Shown here piece after piece: positions 13,201 through 22,078 of a DNA stretch of 37,887 bases. The translations under genes and the position numbers were made by a program. Positions within the stretch are counted from its first letter, which is position 1. Every line of letters starts with the position of its first letter. A model generated the notes under the pieces. It made no database searches. It worked only from the letters and a program-made list of their open reading frames with translations, and was not told where the DNA came from. The DNA is from Methanobacteriota archaeon. Lineage in GTDB: Archaea > Thermoplasmatota > Poseidoniia > Poseidoniales > Thalassarchaeaceae. The DNA lies in contig PSPX01000020.1 in the NCBI GenBank assembly GCA_004195715.1, positions 1 through 37,887 of the forward strand, written 5' to 3'.

Positions 13201-15913
13201 GAGTGGCAGCTTTATGGGCATCAATGTTTTCATTGAAGTCAGCAAGGTGATCCTGTGGGTTGCCACCCTCCATCCTACTCTTCCTGAGTGCGGCAGATTG
13301 GGGTATGACTTCGTAGTTGAGATCGTCGGTGTGGGTGGGGGTGCGGGGGGTGGGTGGATCTGTTCTGTTATATCCAATGAGTTTTTCAAACGACATCGGG
13401 CCGGGTTGGCTTTCTCCACCAGCGTAGTATTTTATATTCACTGGGATATGAGTAAGCCCTGCTTCCTTTGCCGCTCTGACACGGTGGTTGCCTTCATTTA
13501 TTCTTACGGAACCATCGAATTCAACATTGAGAAACACTGGTCTTTCGGGGTCAAAACCACTTTCCTCTATGCTCTTGGTTAGTTTCTGTATATTCGCTTG
13601 GCTCCTAGAACCTCCCATTCGAAGATGCTCACCAGTCATACCCTCCAGTTTCAGTAAATCTTCTACCGGAACTAAAACCTCATCTACCCACGCCGTAGTA
13701 GACCCACCTCTTTTATACGGTGTTACTCCTCCACCCGTGACTAATGGGCTTCGCTCGACCCCTTGTATATCCCCTGCCAACCACTCACCACCGGGGTTGT
13801 CTACCCGAACACTTCTTGCCCCGGTTGCTGCGGTTAGTTGTTCTCCTGACATCTCCAACGGGTCAACATTCACCTCAGGCACCACGCCCGGAGCCTCGCC
13901 CTCCACTGGAGCAGGGCGCAGTTTCGGTAGGGTGACTGCCGTACCCTCTTCGCTAAGGGCTGCCAGTATTACTGCATTGGTGTCGGCGTTACTTCGACGA
14001 AGATTGCCACGGAAGAGGGCACTTGGATCGTCATAGAACATATCCATGACCCTGTAAGGTAAGTCTATTGTCCGTTCCTTCGCAGTGCCCGGTTCCTCGA
14101 TACCCCTGTTGCTAATCTCTGCCGTGACATGACCGTCTTCGCCAAGATGGAAACCCAACTTTGCCGCTGGTGGTTCCGCACCACGAATGATAGCACTCAG
14201 CGATTTGAATGCGGCTTCATCCGCTTTCTCTGGGCTAAAACCATTCTCTTCGTAATACTTCTTTGCTTTCTCAAGGAACGCATCTTGTCGGTCTGGCATA
14301 TCAATCAGTTCTTTGCGACGACCAACATGGGGGAAATAGTTTTCTTTGGGAGCGGCAAGACCTACTGCTTCACCCAACTCTCTATATTCACCAAAGACCT
14401 TTCGATCTATTCGGGCAGCAAATTCTCTGAGTTGCTTTTTAACATCGTCTGGAATATGACTGAACTCGTCTGCATCAAGACGAGATGCCCCCTCGTCAAG
14501 AACCTGGATCAATGCTGAGTAGTATTGCTTCGAATGAAGAGGACTGTTCTTGGCAAGGATACTTGCCTCGTCAAACAGGCTGTTGATCCGCAGTAACCTT
14601 GCGGCAGAAAGTTCAGAAACATTCTGAACAACCGCTGGGTTCTCTGCTGCACGGAAAACATACTGTGATTCGTTGGGGATACGGATTTCTTCCGTAATAT
14701 CCTCTAGCCGGGGGACTTCATCGGCCCAATCGTATCGCCTCCCCGTTGGGGGAGTATCCCTTACCTCCGTCCATATGTCCACCATGTCGGCATGACGACC
14801 AAGTTGGAAGTATGTCGCACGGACCACTGGGTCGGTGGAGTGCTGCATATCTGAAATGGGTCCACGCAACCAGTAAGTGGAAGCGTTATCTAATGCTCGT
14901 ATTTTCCTTATGAGACCACCAGCAATGACACTGTAATCCTCACCATTGTCTAGTCTTCTCTGCATTTCAGTAACTGTTTTTTGAACATTCTCTATTGACC
15001 TGGCCCTTGATATTTCTTGAGGAACTTCAGGGGAAATACTGGGGTGGTGGAGAATGTCACGCCAATATCTATCACCAAGTTTTAGAACTTCATTCGTACT
15101 ATATTTAGCAAGGGCACCACCACCTACCATTAACCCGACAAGGGCAGCAGAAGTTGCACCAGCAAAGATAATGTCATTCCGTGTCACCTTGTCGTCAAAG
15201 TAGGACTCGAACCCCATACTTGCAACGCCAGCCAAAGCACCCTGAGCCAGTATCCCAGAAACAGGTGGCACACCATTGAGGCTTTTCCTGAAGGCAACCG
15301 CTTCTTCTGCAGTGAGAGTCCCACCTCTACTCTTGAGTACCTTCTTCACTCTCCTCGCTTGTTTGAACGCTGCCGATAACTGCAAAAGTTTAGGGCCAAT
15401 GAGTATGTTTGTTGGATCGGCAAGCATATTGGCAAGAAACCAACCACTCCAACCAGCGGCCCCTTGCTCACTGATGTTTTCAAAGTCTTCCATTTCTCCG
15501 AGAACAGAACTTATTCGTCTGTTCAGATCGACCGGACCCGTGGACTCCATGATGTAGTTTCTGTTGTCTGAATTTGCTTCAAAGATCTGAACCATAGACT
15601 CCGGTGAAATAACTCCGTCACCGAACCTAGTCCCCCCGGTCCTCTTTTTTAGTTGCTCTATTGGGTTCCAGTCTTTACCTGTGTCCTGTCGGTATTGTTT
15701 AGACCAGTCCCCGCTCCACTCGTCGTAAGGAATACCCTCGTCGTTCCACCAATCCACTACTTTCCCTATGGGACTCTGACGGAAGATTGCACCAATGTTG
15801 GAACCAAACTCTTCCCAAGCAGTGCCAATAACGCTGAAATCTTCTTGTGGAATAAGAGGGGGAGCTTCGCTATTGTCAATATCTGGAATGCTATCGTTTT
15901 GATCATCCAGCAT
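10211..15913 (-). CDS. Giant internal virion/ejection protein with embedded ParB-like domain (1900 aa)
   Basis: Last and largest of three successive big genes after the tail proteins, matching the position of T7 gene 16. Residues about 215-270 have two membrane-like Ala/Gly helices (GILAQGALAGVASMGF; IIFAGATSAALVGLMVGGG). KENYFPHVGRR in the first third recalls phage ejection proteins. Around residues 700-830 lies a ParB/sulfiredoxin-like module (V-P-V-E-D-L-L, IQKLTKSIEESGF, INEGNHRVRAAKEAG). Long charged coiled coils fill about 880-1400. The C-terminus includes NRFGSGVMTAPNIAINS and ends in hydrophobic and Pro-rich segments. No lytic transglycosylase motif seen. It likely enters the cell with the DNA and forms part of the trans-envelope channel. 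The start overlaps the previous stop (TAATG). Confidence 0.75.
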   Translation of the reverse strand: MLDDQNDSIPDIDNSEAPPLIPQEDFSVIGTAWEEFGSNIGAIFRQSPIGKVVDWWNDEGIPYDEWSGDWSKQYRQDTGKDWNPIEQLKKRTGGTRFGDGVISPESMVQIFEANSDNRNYIMESTGPVDLNRRISSVLGEMEDFENISEQGAAGWSGWFLANMLADPTNILIGPKLLQLSAAFKQARRVKKVLKSRGGTLTAEEAVAFRKSLNGVPPVSGILAQGALAGVASMGFESYFDDKVTRNDIIFAGATSAALVGLMVGGGALAKYSTNEVLKLGDRYWRDILHHPSISPEVPQEISRARSIENVQKTVTEMQRRLDNGEDYSVIAGGLIRKIRALDNASTYWLRGPISDMQHSTDPVVRATYFQLGRHADMVDIWTEVRDTPPTGRRYDWADEVPRLEDITEEIRIPNESQYVFRAAENPAVVQNVSELSAARLLRINSLFDEASILAKNSPLHSKQYYSALIQVLDEGASRLDADEFSHIPDDVKKQLREFAARIDRKVFGEYRELGEAVGLAAPKENYFPHVGRRKELIDMPDRQDAFLEKAKKYYEENGFSPEKADEAAFKSLSAIIRGAEPPAAKLGFHLGEDGHVTAEISNRGIEEPGTAKERTIDLPYRVMDMFYDDPSALFRGNLRRSNADTNAVILAALSEEGTAVTLPKLRPAPVEGEAPGVVPEVNVDPLEMSGEQLTAATGARSVRVDNPGGEWLAGDIQGVERSPLVTGGGVTPYKRGGSTTAWVDEVLVPVEDLLKLEGMTGEHLRMGGSRSQANIQKLTKSIEESGFDPERPVFLNVEFDGSVRINEGNHRVRAAKEAGLTHIPVNIKYYAGGESQPGPMSFEKLIGYNRTDPPTPRTPTHTDDLNYEVIPQSAALRKSRMEGGNPQDHLADFNENIDAHKAATQTAKDAGSIHQRLRERRQELVQERMTVRQELTEEVRNQFDTRDQEILDSYNTVVGEENRLIDLEDAYDENAGQIADIEVWAKGLKEDAQVELVNKLDLQAARIDEGVQVPEVELRVEIEKVGKKIETLMNRKLKRIESAKNKAEGRILYSERSVNVSEARVRVLRWRVGGRKDTPDYKRADANKDIKYLEENLPEKSLRKFASRDHEKMLPSEEKAATRAAEQLEKVQKDLEDFKAPDLSPSDLKKLEELTGELDFLRELDIEYQGRPPAQWSNKVHLETSRQIKALRKLIDGWGDPLSPSPEALAHIGGRRGGYKLGRGKNALDFDGAVKKREDLLSENSANHNEIVELESRIERLTSKLDRDTDGQRLQRYLRREANTIDPRVKSLTDEIAATRVEIQEAGIARRDARADKRKADGDYRETFGRRPGKEVTRSQLNTEISTVRHDSAIGAMSLGVAERNGQYVFLDVGFGGKIKRSFEKRIEEAPEKVSVKDRMRGVKSKDDLTREMNLTASRMAALRDSLIGQEFSSTSTTIAMLRAMNRFGSGVMTAPNIAINSSMDIAVAIANSDSGLIRGLDATTRAIIARAKRTWGDAPTPDEMRTITQMVEAAEKEIMSNAAQFTRDPGGASLEGTIAVPETHKGQGALGKFEGVSGEVWKYGSLFAFAQPVVRGTAARLHTTRALDIGEKIALGEVLTPNESHYVLRMGMTEQELGSSYLQWSHFDHNKTSATGLREASPGMWRNQTLGEKFENGVIVHVEETSVRPRKEDLAQQSRTPGNEGAVRTDIDRAIEMVTNTLQGFPSTVSKLYGDRAVQSLVNAGGIANAAMVAKRGGQAFLVWWALDSIKEWGREAGIPDLERRPKRTVGDRFLDTLMGTGIGGKWGGRAESFWWTYRRSTGGRPMKTADWAWEVGRQVAPGAAGALNSIVGLGTLLFDTPKNEREWRRYLKDYGAPFPIPLRPGAATTGPIMYLLEWAKERGFVKPVPGSTVEVEQD
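13420..13770 (-). other. ParB-like domain inside the giant ejection protein
   Basis: The coding stretch for about residues 715-830 has the ParB N-terminal-like pattern: WVDEVLVPVEDLLKLEG, then IQKLTKSIEESGF, PVFLNVEFDGS, INEGNHRVRAAKEAG and HIPVNIKYY. The E-G-N-H-R box corresponds to the nucleotide-binding/catalytic G-E-R-R box of ParB/Srx. Boundaries are approximate. Confidence 0.6.
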
Positions 15914-18327
15914 TACTGCCCACCAGTGCTAAAGGGATCGAAGAGTCCATCTATTTGTTCGCCCATAGCGTCTGGGAAGTGTTCAACCCAAAACTTGTTC
16001 CTGCCGGGGACTGGATGGAAGTTCATTTTGTCGTATTCCAGGCCAAGCACGGATCGGTTTCCATCCAGTGCCCACTGCTGGAAGTTGCTACGAACTCTTG
16101 AACTTGCTGTATCAATCCTTTCTGCAGTGGTGCCCGATAAAGTAGTAGCCAGCATGAGCATTGGGGATTTTTCTTTTGGGATAAGAGTTTCGCTACCGGG
16201 CCTCTTCTCAAATGCTAATGCCATCTGGTGGGCGAAGATTTCTGCTTGGTTTGAGATGTTTCTAAGTCCATACCACAACTCTGCTGCTTTTTCTTGGACA
16301 TCCTCATCGTCAAAGACAGACAGGTTTTTAGAAATCAGAACATCGTCTTCAGTTATGGTTTGCGAGGGAATTACTTTCCACCCATAATGCTCTGCCATTG
16401 CACTGTTCCAGTGGTTCCGAATATCCACAGTTGTGTATCGCCTTATTTGAGCAGCGGTCATTGCTTCACCAGGATTCTCGTCAAGATAAGCATCTTGGAA
16501 TAAGGTGTCTCCAAGCAAAAGAGACAGAGCAACGGGGTTATCCATCACTGAGTCCTTTATATCTTTCGGTGATATAACTCGATTGCCTTTGTCATCTCTA
16601 TGGTCGAGCAAGATGTCCAAGCGGCTCTCGATCTCCGTCTTGTTGTCGTAACCCATCTCGCCAATCACACCTCTCCATGCCGCCAGTTCCTCCTCTGGTG
16701 TCTTGGCTAGATTCAACAGAGACTTAGCAACTTGCTCCATCTCAGAAGTTTTTTCATACGCACCTTCGTCACCACCCAAGTTCCCCTCTGCCAAAGCAAG
16801 GCTTTCACCTTGCCCACTGATCGATGAAGAAAGATTGGTTGCCTCATCGCTAATAGCCGAAACAGCCAAACCAGTAGCATTGGCCCCTGCTTCTGTTCTG
16901 GCTGGGAGAGGTGCCACTTCAGGCCAATGAAGTCCAGGTTGCTTGATAAAACTTGAAACCTCTTGGACTGATTGGCCCAACTCTCCATAAAGCGTCTGAA
17001 AGAATACGCCAACCCTCTCACTCCAAGATGTAGGTCTTGTACCACCTTTACCGTCATCGACTTCTGGGATATTGGAAGTTGCTTTGTTGGCTCGCCGTAT
17101 AGCAGATCCCCAAGTCTCCTTGAATTGCGGGAGATCTGTCTTTTCATATTCCTTTGCTTCATCTACTTCAAACTTCTGCAAATGTGTTTCAACCAATGCA
17201 CGAACCTGTGGGCTAAGTTCTTTTCTGTTGTCGTAAAGGTAGTTGATAGCATCTCTGGGGATAGACGGTAAAACAGTATCCCTGATATTGGTCACATGGT
17301 CTCTTGCATCTCCATACTTCTTGAATGAGTCAAGATAGAGCGGATGGGATTCTTCAAGTTTCTCCTTTGTCGGAGCTGAACCGTCCGGGTTTGTACGGAC
17401 TGACTCTGCAGCGTCCCGTAGGTCTAGAACTTCTTGGAGTCGTACCCTCCCCCTGCCAGTTTTACCATTAAAAGCAATCCGTTCCCTACTCTTTTGCATT
17501 TCCCAGTCGTTGTCGGCTCGATAGTAATCTCGGTCTATCTCATCCAGTGCCCTGTTGTGCCTTCGCTCGCCTTCTATTTTATCTTCTTCGAGACTTTCGA
17601 TCTCGTGATCCAACTCGCCTTGACGAACTTCGATTGCCATCACTTCTACCTGGAGTTTGTTTACCTCATGTTCTAGTTGCTCTGCTTTTAGTTTGTTTCC
17701 TTCTTCTCTTGCAGTTTTAGCCTCTGCTTGTTTCTCTTGTATAAGTCTGTTTGTCTCATTCCGGGTCTTGCTAGTTTCAGTTAGTTTCTGTTTCTTGTAC
17801 TCTAAGTCTTTATCGAACTGCTCGTCCTGTTGTCCCCATCGTGTTACTTGAGCAGTTAATCTGTTTTGTCTGTCCTTAGATGCTATTCCTGCTCGCTTGG
17901 TACGCTCTTCTTCCTGATGTTCATTGAGAGAGATCTTGGCATACCCAAGTTGTCTCTCGGCTACTGCATTGGTGATTCTTCCCTCTTCGTGAGCCGTAGT
18001 AATTCTCAGTTTCTCTTCATCAAATGCCCTTCGGAGCCTTGTTTCTTCCCTGTCTAGTTCATTATCAGCGAATTGCTTCCCTCGCATTTTCTCATCGTGT
18101 GCCCGACGAACTGCTAGATCATTAAATTCTAATCTGCGAATAGCATTGGTGTCCTGATCCACAGTAATCTGGGCCATTTTGCCTTGGTGAGAGAGAAGGG
18201 CACGGGACTGCTGAAGGGCTAAGGCTTGCTGGTCTTGCAGGTACTTGAACCCTGCAGAGAAGTCTATGACCGGAAGAGGCTCTGCCCCAATCCCACCACG
18301 AGTAAAATCAAAACCTGGATCTGGCAT
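15913..18327 (-). CDS. Internal virion/ejection protein, coiled-coil rich (804 aa)
   Basis: The start is placed at ATG 18327 because GGGAGGGG lies eight bases upstream and the ATG overlaps the previous stop (TGATG); a TTG at 18345 is less likely. The first 270 residues are an almost continuous charged coiled coil (for example REEGNKLKAEQLEHEVNKLQ; EIESLEEDKIEGERRHN). The middle and C-terminal parts are globular and helical (MTAAQIRRYTTVDIRNHWN; AAELWYGLRNISNQAEIFAH). Size and position, second of the trio, match T7 gp15. No enzymatic motif seen. Confidence 0.7.
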   Translation of the reverse strand: MPDPGFDFTRGGIGAEPLPVIDFSAGFKYLQDQQALALQQSRALLSHQGKMAQITVDQDTNAIRRLEFNDLAVRRAHDEKMRGKQFADNELDREETRLRRAFDEEKLRITTAHEEGRITNAVAERQLGYAKISLNEHQEEERTKRAGIASKDRQNRLTAQVTRWGQQDEQFDKDLEYKKQKLTETSKTRNETNRLIQEKQAEAKTAREEGNKLKAEQLEHEVNKLQVEVMAIEVRQGELDHEIESLEEDKIEGERRHNRALDEIDRDYYRADNDWEMQKSRERIAFNGKTGRGRVRLQEVLDLRDAAESVRTNPDGSAPTKEKLEESHPLYLDSFKKYGDARDHVTNIRDTVLPSIPRDAINYLYDNRKELSPQVRALVETHLQKFEVDEAKEYEKTDLPQFKETWGSAIRRANKATSNIPEVDDGKGGTRPTSWSERVGVFFQTLYGELGQSVQEVSSFIKQPGLHWPEVAPLPARTEAGANATGLAVSAISDEATNLSSSISGQGESLALAEGNLGGDEGAYEKTSEMEQVAKSLLNLAKTPEEELAAWRGVIGEMGYDNKTEIESRLDILLDHRDDKGNRVISPKDIKDSVMDNPVALSLLLGDTLFQDAYLDENPGEAMTAAQIRRYTTVDIRNHWNSAMAEHYGWKVIPSQTITEDDVLISKNLSVFDDEDVQEKAAELWYGLRNISNQAEIFAHQMALAFEKRPGSETLIPKEKSPMLMLATTLSGTTAERIDTASSRVRSNFQQWALDGNRSVLGLEYDKMNFHPVPGRNKFWVEHFPDAMGEQIDGLFDPFSTGGQ

Positions 18328-19073
18328 CAGTATTGCCCCTCCCAAGGTGTGTTAGACGCAACTCCGGGCAGCGGTCCCCAGCCTTGGTGTCCACCTCCAC
18401 CGCCCCAACCGCCACCACCACTGGGGCTACCGGATGCAGCCGCTTGCTGCTGTCCCATCCCGCTCAGTATATCCAAGTACCGATTCCCCTGTGCCAACCC
18501 TTGACCCTGCATATAGGTGTTACCCATGCCAGAGATAGCGTTCATCATGTTGGCACGGTTGGATTGTGAAACCTGACGACGAGCAGCCATCTCTTGGAAG
18601 CCCAGATCCCCACGGATATTGCCCGTCATCATGGCGAAGATGTTACGAGCGGGTGACGCTTGCTCAACTGCCATGAGGTTGCCGAAGTCTTGCTGTCTCA
18701 TCTGCTCTTGGAACTGCAAGCCAGCGAAGGACTCCTTCAAGGCTGCAGCAGGTGATCGAATGGTTCCCCTCTGAGCTTGATTCCCTCTGGTGAACTTAGC
18801 CATGTCCTGAGCCAACTGGAACCTTCGGTTGTCGTCTCCGAACATCTGGCTTGCACTCTGAGCCAGTTGACCAAACATGGGAGACATCTGTGAGTAGGCA
18901 TCCATGTACTGCCCACCATACTGGTTGAGGTTCTGCACCCCATACCCCAGTTGTTGCTGGAACAGCCCTTGGTTTCTTCTGAGGATGTTGGCAAAGTTTG
19001 GCTTCTTCTGTCTGCCAAACAGGCCACCAAGAAGTTGTGCCCCCATCATTACCATTTGTGGAGTGATTGGCAT
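18327..19073 (-). CDS. Internal virion protein, T7 gp14-like in size and position (248 aa)
   Basis: ATG 19073 follows GGGAGACACA. The N-terminus (MPITPQMVMMGAQLLGGLFG) is a short hydrophobic, glycine-rich segment of the kind that starts podovirus internal proteins. The middle is Gln/Asn/Met-rich and helical (QNLNQYGGQYMDAYSQMSPM; FAGLQFQEQMRQQDFGNLM), and the C-terminus is very Gly/Ser-rich. First and smallest of three ejection-type genes; by analogy with T7 gp14 it may form the outer-membrane part of the DNA conduit. Confidence 0.65.
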   Translation of the reverse strand: MPITPQMVMMGAQLLGGLFGRQKKPNFANILRRNQGLFQQQLGYGVQNLNQYGGQYMDAYSQMSPMFGQLAQSASQMFGDDNRRFQLAQDMAKFTRGNQAQRGTIRSPAAALKESFAGLQFQEQMRQQDFGNLMAVEQASPARNIFAMMTGNIRGDLGFQEMAARRQVSQSNRANMMNAISGMGNTYMQGQGLAQGNRYLDILSGMGQQQAAASGSPSGGGGWGGGGGHQGWGPLPGVASNTPWEGQY

Positions 19074-19082
19074 TGTGTCTCC

Positions 19083-20417
19083 CTATCTCGTCACTATTTT
19101 GAAAGTAGGCTTTTGCATACCGAGGCTTGCGAAGGTCGTGGTCCCTGTTCGGTAATCTGACGGGGCTAGTATTCGGAAGTTGCCAGCGGCGTGTGTGCCA
19201 TGCCACCAAGCACGAACTTTGTAGGTTCCTGCAAATATCGGAGCGCAAGTATGTTCCAAATGCCTAAACCAAACTCCGTTGTTCCCCGAGCCAGTTGTCA
19301 AGTAGTTTGTTTGACCAAACCTTGTACTACCATTTGGATCTACATACTCACTCAGGCCAGACCACGACCCTTCCGAAACCACGAAATCAGCAGATAGCCC
19401 AACAACAGACGATGCCTCAATGGTTACACGCAAACCAATGCCACGATCCGCAGTGCTGGAATGACTGGAGACACACTTGATCGCTATATCGCTCAAGAAA
19501 ACATGAACCATTTGATTCGCTTGAAGAACAAACTCCCCTGACTCAACAACAACATCCTCAGACCCAGCATCGAGTGTCTCGTCCCACCATGTCAGTGGAA
19601 GCCAAGCGGATGTTGAAGGACTAGCCCCATCGTTACTTGTAGATGAGCCACCTGCCCCGTCCGTTCCTGGTATGCCATTAGGCGTTGTCATTGTTGGACT
19701 GTTAGATCCAAGATGGGCATTACCCACTCGATGGTTCTGCACCAATGCTACGGTCGTGGTCTTCTGAACATAGTCAACCGTGTGACCTGACAGAGCGACA
19801 AGCCACTGGTCTGTGGTCCCCGTGTCCTTGACTGCTATTCCAAAGGCTCCCGCCACTTGACTGGAGCCAAGACTCTTCGCCAACTTCACGGTATCTGAAG
19901 TGCCCAGGTAGTCCCCAAGAGTCACCGTGCCCGTAGTCTTCACCATTACCAAACCTGAACGAACCACTCGACCTTCATTACCGTTACCCACCACAGCAAG
20001 GCCGTCTGCAGCACTGGCAATCACACCAGCAACCTTGGTACTACCAGCCGAAGTCGTTGTTGTCACAGAGCGAGCCGCACTTGTGTCGAAGATAACCAGA
20101 TCCCCGTAAGTCAAGTCACCACCACTACTATTCAAGTAGTATTGCTCAACATTCTTGGCGACCGACTGCCAACGGGTGCCGTCATGGATCTTCAAGATGC
20201 CGTAACCATCTGCCTCTGGACCTGAAGTGTCCCACCAAGCATGACCAGCAGTAGCAGCAGCCGGAGCTGTTGTACCACTCGTTATGATATGAGAACCGTC
20301 AGCAAGTGCAGCCTCGGCAATGTTAGCAATAGAAGCAGAGTCTACCAAGTTGTGCAACTTGTCGGCTGTAACCAAATCCCCGCTACTGAATGTGTGACCT
20401 CTAGTTATATTAGCCAT
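19083..20417 (-). CDS. Tail fibre or other minor tail structural protein (444 aa)
   Basis: ATG 20417 overlaps the previous stop (TAATG). The N-terminal part (MANITRGHTFSSGDLVTADKLHNLVDSAS) is typical of the virion-attachment end of phage fibre or spike proteins. Residues 75-220 are Thr/Ser/Gly-rich beta repeats (GDLVIFDTSAA, AGVIASAADGLAVVG, GLVMVKTTGTVTLGDYL). The last 180 residues look like a jelly-roll or C1q/TNF-type trimeric head domain (FVLQANQMVHVFLSDIAIK; AGTYKVRAWWHGTHAAGNF). Likely a receptor-binding fibre; receptor unknown. Confidence 0.65.
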   Translation of the reverse strand: MANITRGHTFSSGDLVTADKLHNLVDSASIANIAEAALADGSHIITSGTTAPAAATAGHAWWDTSGPEADGYGILKIHDGTRWQSVAKNVEQYYLNSSGGDLTYGDLVIFDTSAARSVTTTTSAGSTKVAGVIASAADGLAVVGNGNEGRVVRSGLVMVKTTGTVTLGDYLGTSDTVKLAKSLGSSQVAGAFGIAVKDTGTTDQWLVALSGHTVDYVQKTTTVALVQNHRVGNAHLGSNSPTMTTPNGIPGTDGAGGSSTSNDGASPSTSAWLPLTWWDETLDAGSEDVVVESGEFVLQANQMVHVFLSDIAIKCVSSHSSTADRGIGLRVTIEASSVVGLSADFVVSEGSWSGLSEYVDPNGSTRFGQTNYLTTGSGNNGVWFRHLEHTCAPIFAGTYKVRAWWHGTHAAGNFRILAPSDYRTGTTTFASLGMQKPTFKIVTR

Positions 20418-22078
20418 TAGTCAAAGTTCTCCATTTCAGGCAATGCAGAGACAGAGAAGTACAGAATCTTTACCTTATTCTGCCCACTACTCCTGAACTT
20501 GAACTGCATCTCTCGACAAGCCTCAAACCTGTCGAGGTAAAATCTTTTCCTAAACAACCCGCCGTCCGACAGGATTGCCGTATCGTCCAGAACAAAACCA
20601 CTGTTAGCATCACCAGTTACTCCAAGTGCTAATCCACCGGAAGTGATCGTATAGGTATCAACAAGACTGAACGCTGCTTCATCCTTGCCCACATACAACT
20701 CGACAGCCCCGCCAGTGCCACCATAGACATAGAGGTCCAGGTATTGGAAATGCTTACGGAAGGTTGTCCCACCGAAACTGAACCGGGCAGTCTCTATGAT
20801 GGACTCAATGTTGGTTCCTGAATCAGTATCGGCACTGGACTCTAAAGCCTCATACAACTTACCAGTTGAGAGATCCCCGTAGTACAGTGCGTCCTCTTCC
20901 GTGAACCTAACAGGAAGGAAGGCAGATGGAGTCCAACCGTCAAAGATACTCCAAGCATCTTCAACCATATCGTAAACCAGGATATGAGAGTTGGTTGTAG
21001 CACTGTCCAGAGGAACAGCCAGCATATACAGATTGTCCCAGACCATGCCCACGCAATCATAGGCATAGGTCCAGTTGACCCGATCCATCGTTCCCTTGAT
21101 CTTATCTGAGATCGGGATCGTCACTCCAAGAGGACGGTCCCTTTCCGTCTTCGCCAACCTGTGGACTCCATGTCGGCTAAGAAAGAAGAAGTCATGCCCT
21201 GCTTGCACCACGGAGTCAGGGGCAACGGTGCCGATGTCTGTGTTGATAGGCATGATGCTAGTAGCGTCAAAGGTCAGGTCTCCGAAGTTGGCCTGATCTA
21301 TGTCCAGAATCCAGATTGAATCCCTTTGGAAAACCAAGAGACCATTCTGCATGAATGGGACAATACGCATGGTCTCGTCAGACGGGTTGATTAAGTAACC
21401 AGCGGATTTGTTGATACGATTAGGCTCACCTATTTGAGAGAAATAGATGTAACCGTTCTCTTCTTCTCCTCCACCTGCTATCCACAGACGAGATAGCCAG
21501 AACAAAGCGTCCCTGCCAGCAGCAGGGTCAAGACCACCAGAGCCAGATACCAGACTTAAAATACCACCAGACCATTTGAGAATCTTGGTGCTACCTTCTT
21601 CCAGTATGTATAACTGATCTTTGGTGGCTTCATTGAAATCAAACACCTGAACCATACGCATCTTTCCCCGTGTTGCAGGAAATGCAAAACCACCCGGTTT
21701 GGCTAACTGAGTCCAGTTACTTACTCCAGTCCCCTTGCCATCCCAAGCAAGGAACTCCTCACCCACATTCATCAATAGCCTGTTACCTAAAGATCCAGAT
21801 GTGGGGTAGTAATGACCCATAGCATAGGTCTTGCCAGTTGGCCTTGTCCCACCACCAGATACCGTGGTGCCAGACTTGTCTACGGAACCGGACCTCTTCT
21901 CCGCAAAGGCTCCCTGCTTGATAAGGAAGTTCTGGATCAGAGCTGCCTCATTGGGGCCGATCCTCGTCGGGTGAGCCTTCGTATTCATACCACCAGATAG
22001 GCTGTCGATCTCGAATGCCCCGATTGGAGAATCGAGCAGTTGAGATCTACGCTGGAAAACTCTGGGATCTACTGGCAT
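20417..22078 (-). CDS. Tail hub/nozzle beta-propeller protein (553 aa)
   Basis: The pattern of repeated beta blades with Trp and Asp (DQLYILEEGSTKILKWSG; FFFLSRHGVHRLAKTERD; TNSHILVYDMVEDAWSIFDG) fits the beta-propeller tail proteins of podoviruses (P22 gp10 'stabilisation', T7 gp12-like nozzle). The start MPVDPRVFQRRSQLLDSP and the early GGMNTKAHPTRIGPNEAALIQN section are also typical. It follows the tail adaptor gene, as in P22-like phages, and likely extends the portal-adaptor channel and closes it in the free virion. Confidence 0.75.
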   Translation of the reverse strand: MPVDPRVFQRRSQLLDSPIGAFEIDSLSGGMNTKAHPTRIGPNEAALIQNFLIKQGAFAEKRSGSVDKSGTTVSGGGTRPTGKTYAMGHYYPTSGSLGNRLLMNVGEEFLAWDGKGTGVSNWTQLAKPGGFAFPATRGKMRMVQVFDFNEATKDQLYILEEGSTKILKWSGGILSLVSGSGGLDPAAGRDALFWLSRLWIAGGGEEENGYIYFSQIGEPNRINKSAGYLINPSDETMRIVPFMQNGLLVFQRDSIWILDIDQANFGDLTFDATSIMPINTDIGTVAPDSVVQAGHDFFFLSRHGVHRLAKTERDRPLGVTIPISDKIKGTMDRVNWTYAYDCVGMVWDNLYMLAVPLDSATTNSHILVYDMVEDAWSIFDGWTPSAFLPVRFTEEDALYYGDLSTGKLYEALESSADTDSGTNIESIIETARFSFGGTTFRKHFQYLDLYVYGGTGGAVELYVGKDEAAFSLVDTYTITSGGLALGVTGDANSGFVLDDTAILSDGGLFRKRFYLDRFEACREMQFKFRSSGQNKVKILYFSVSALPEMENFD

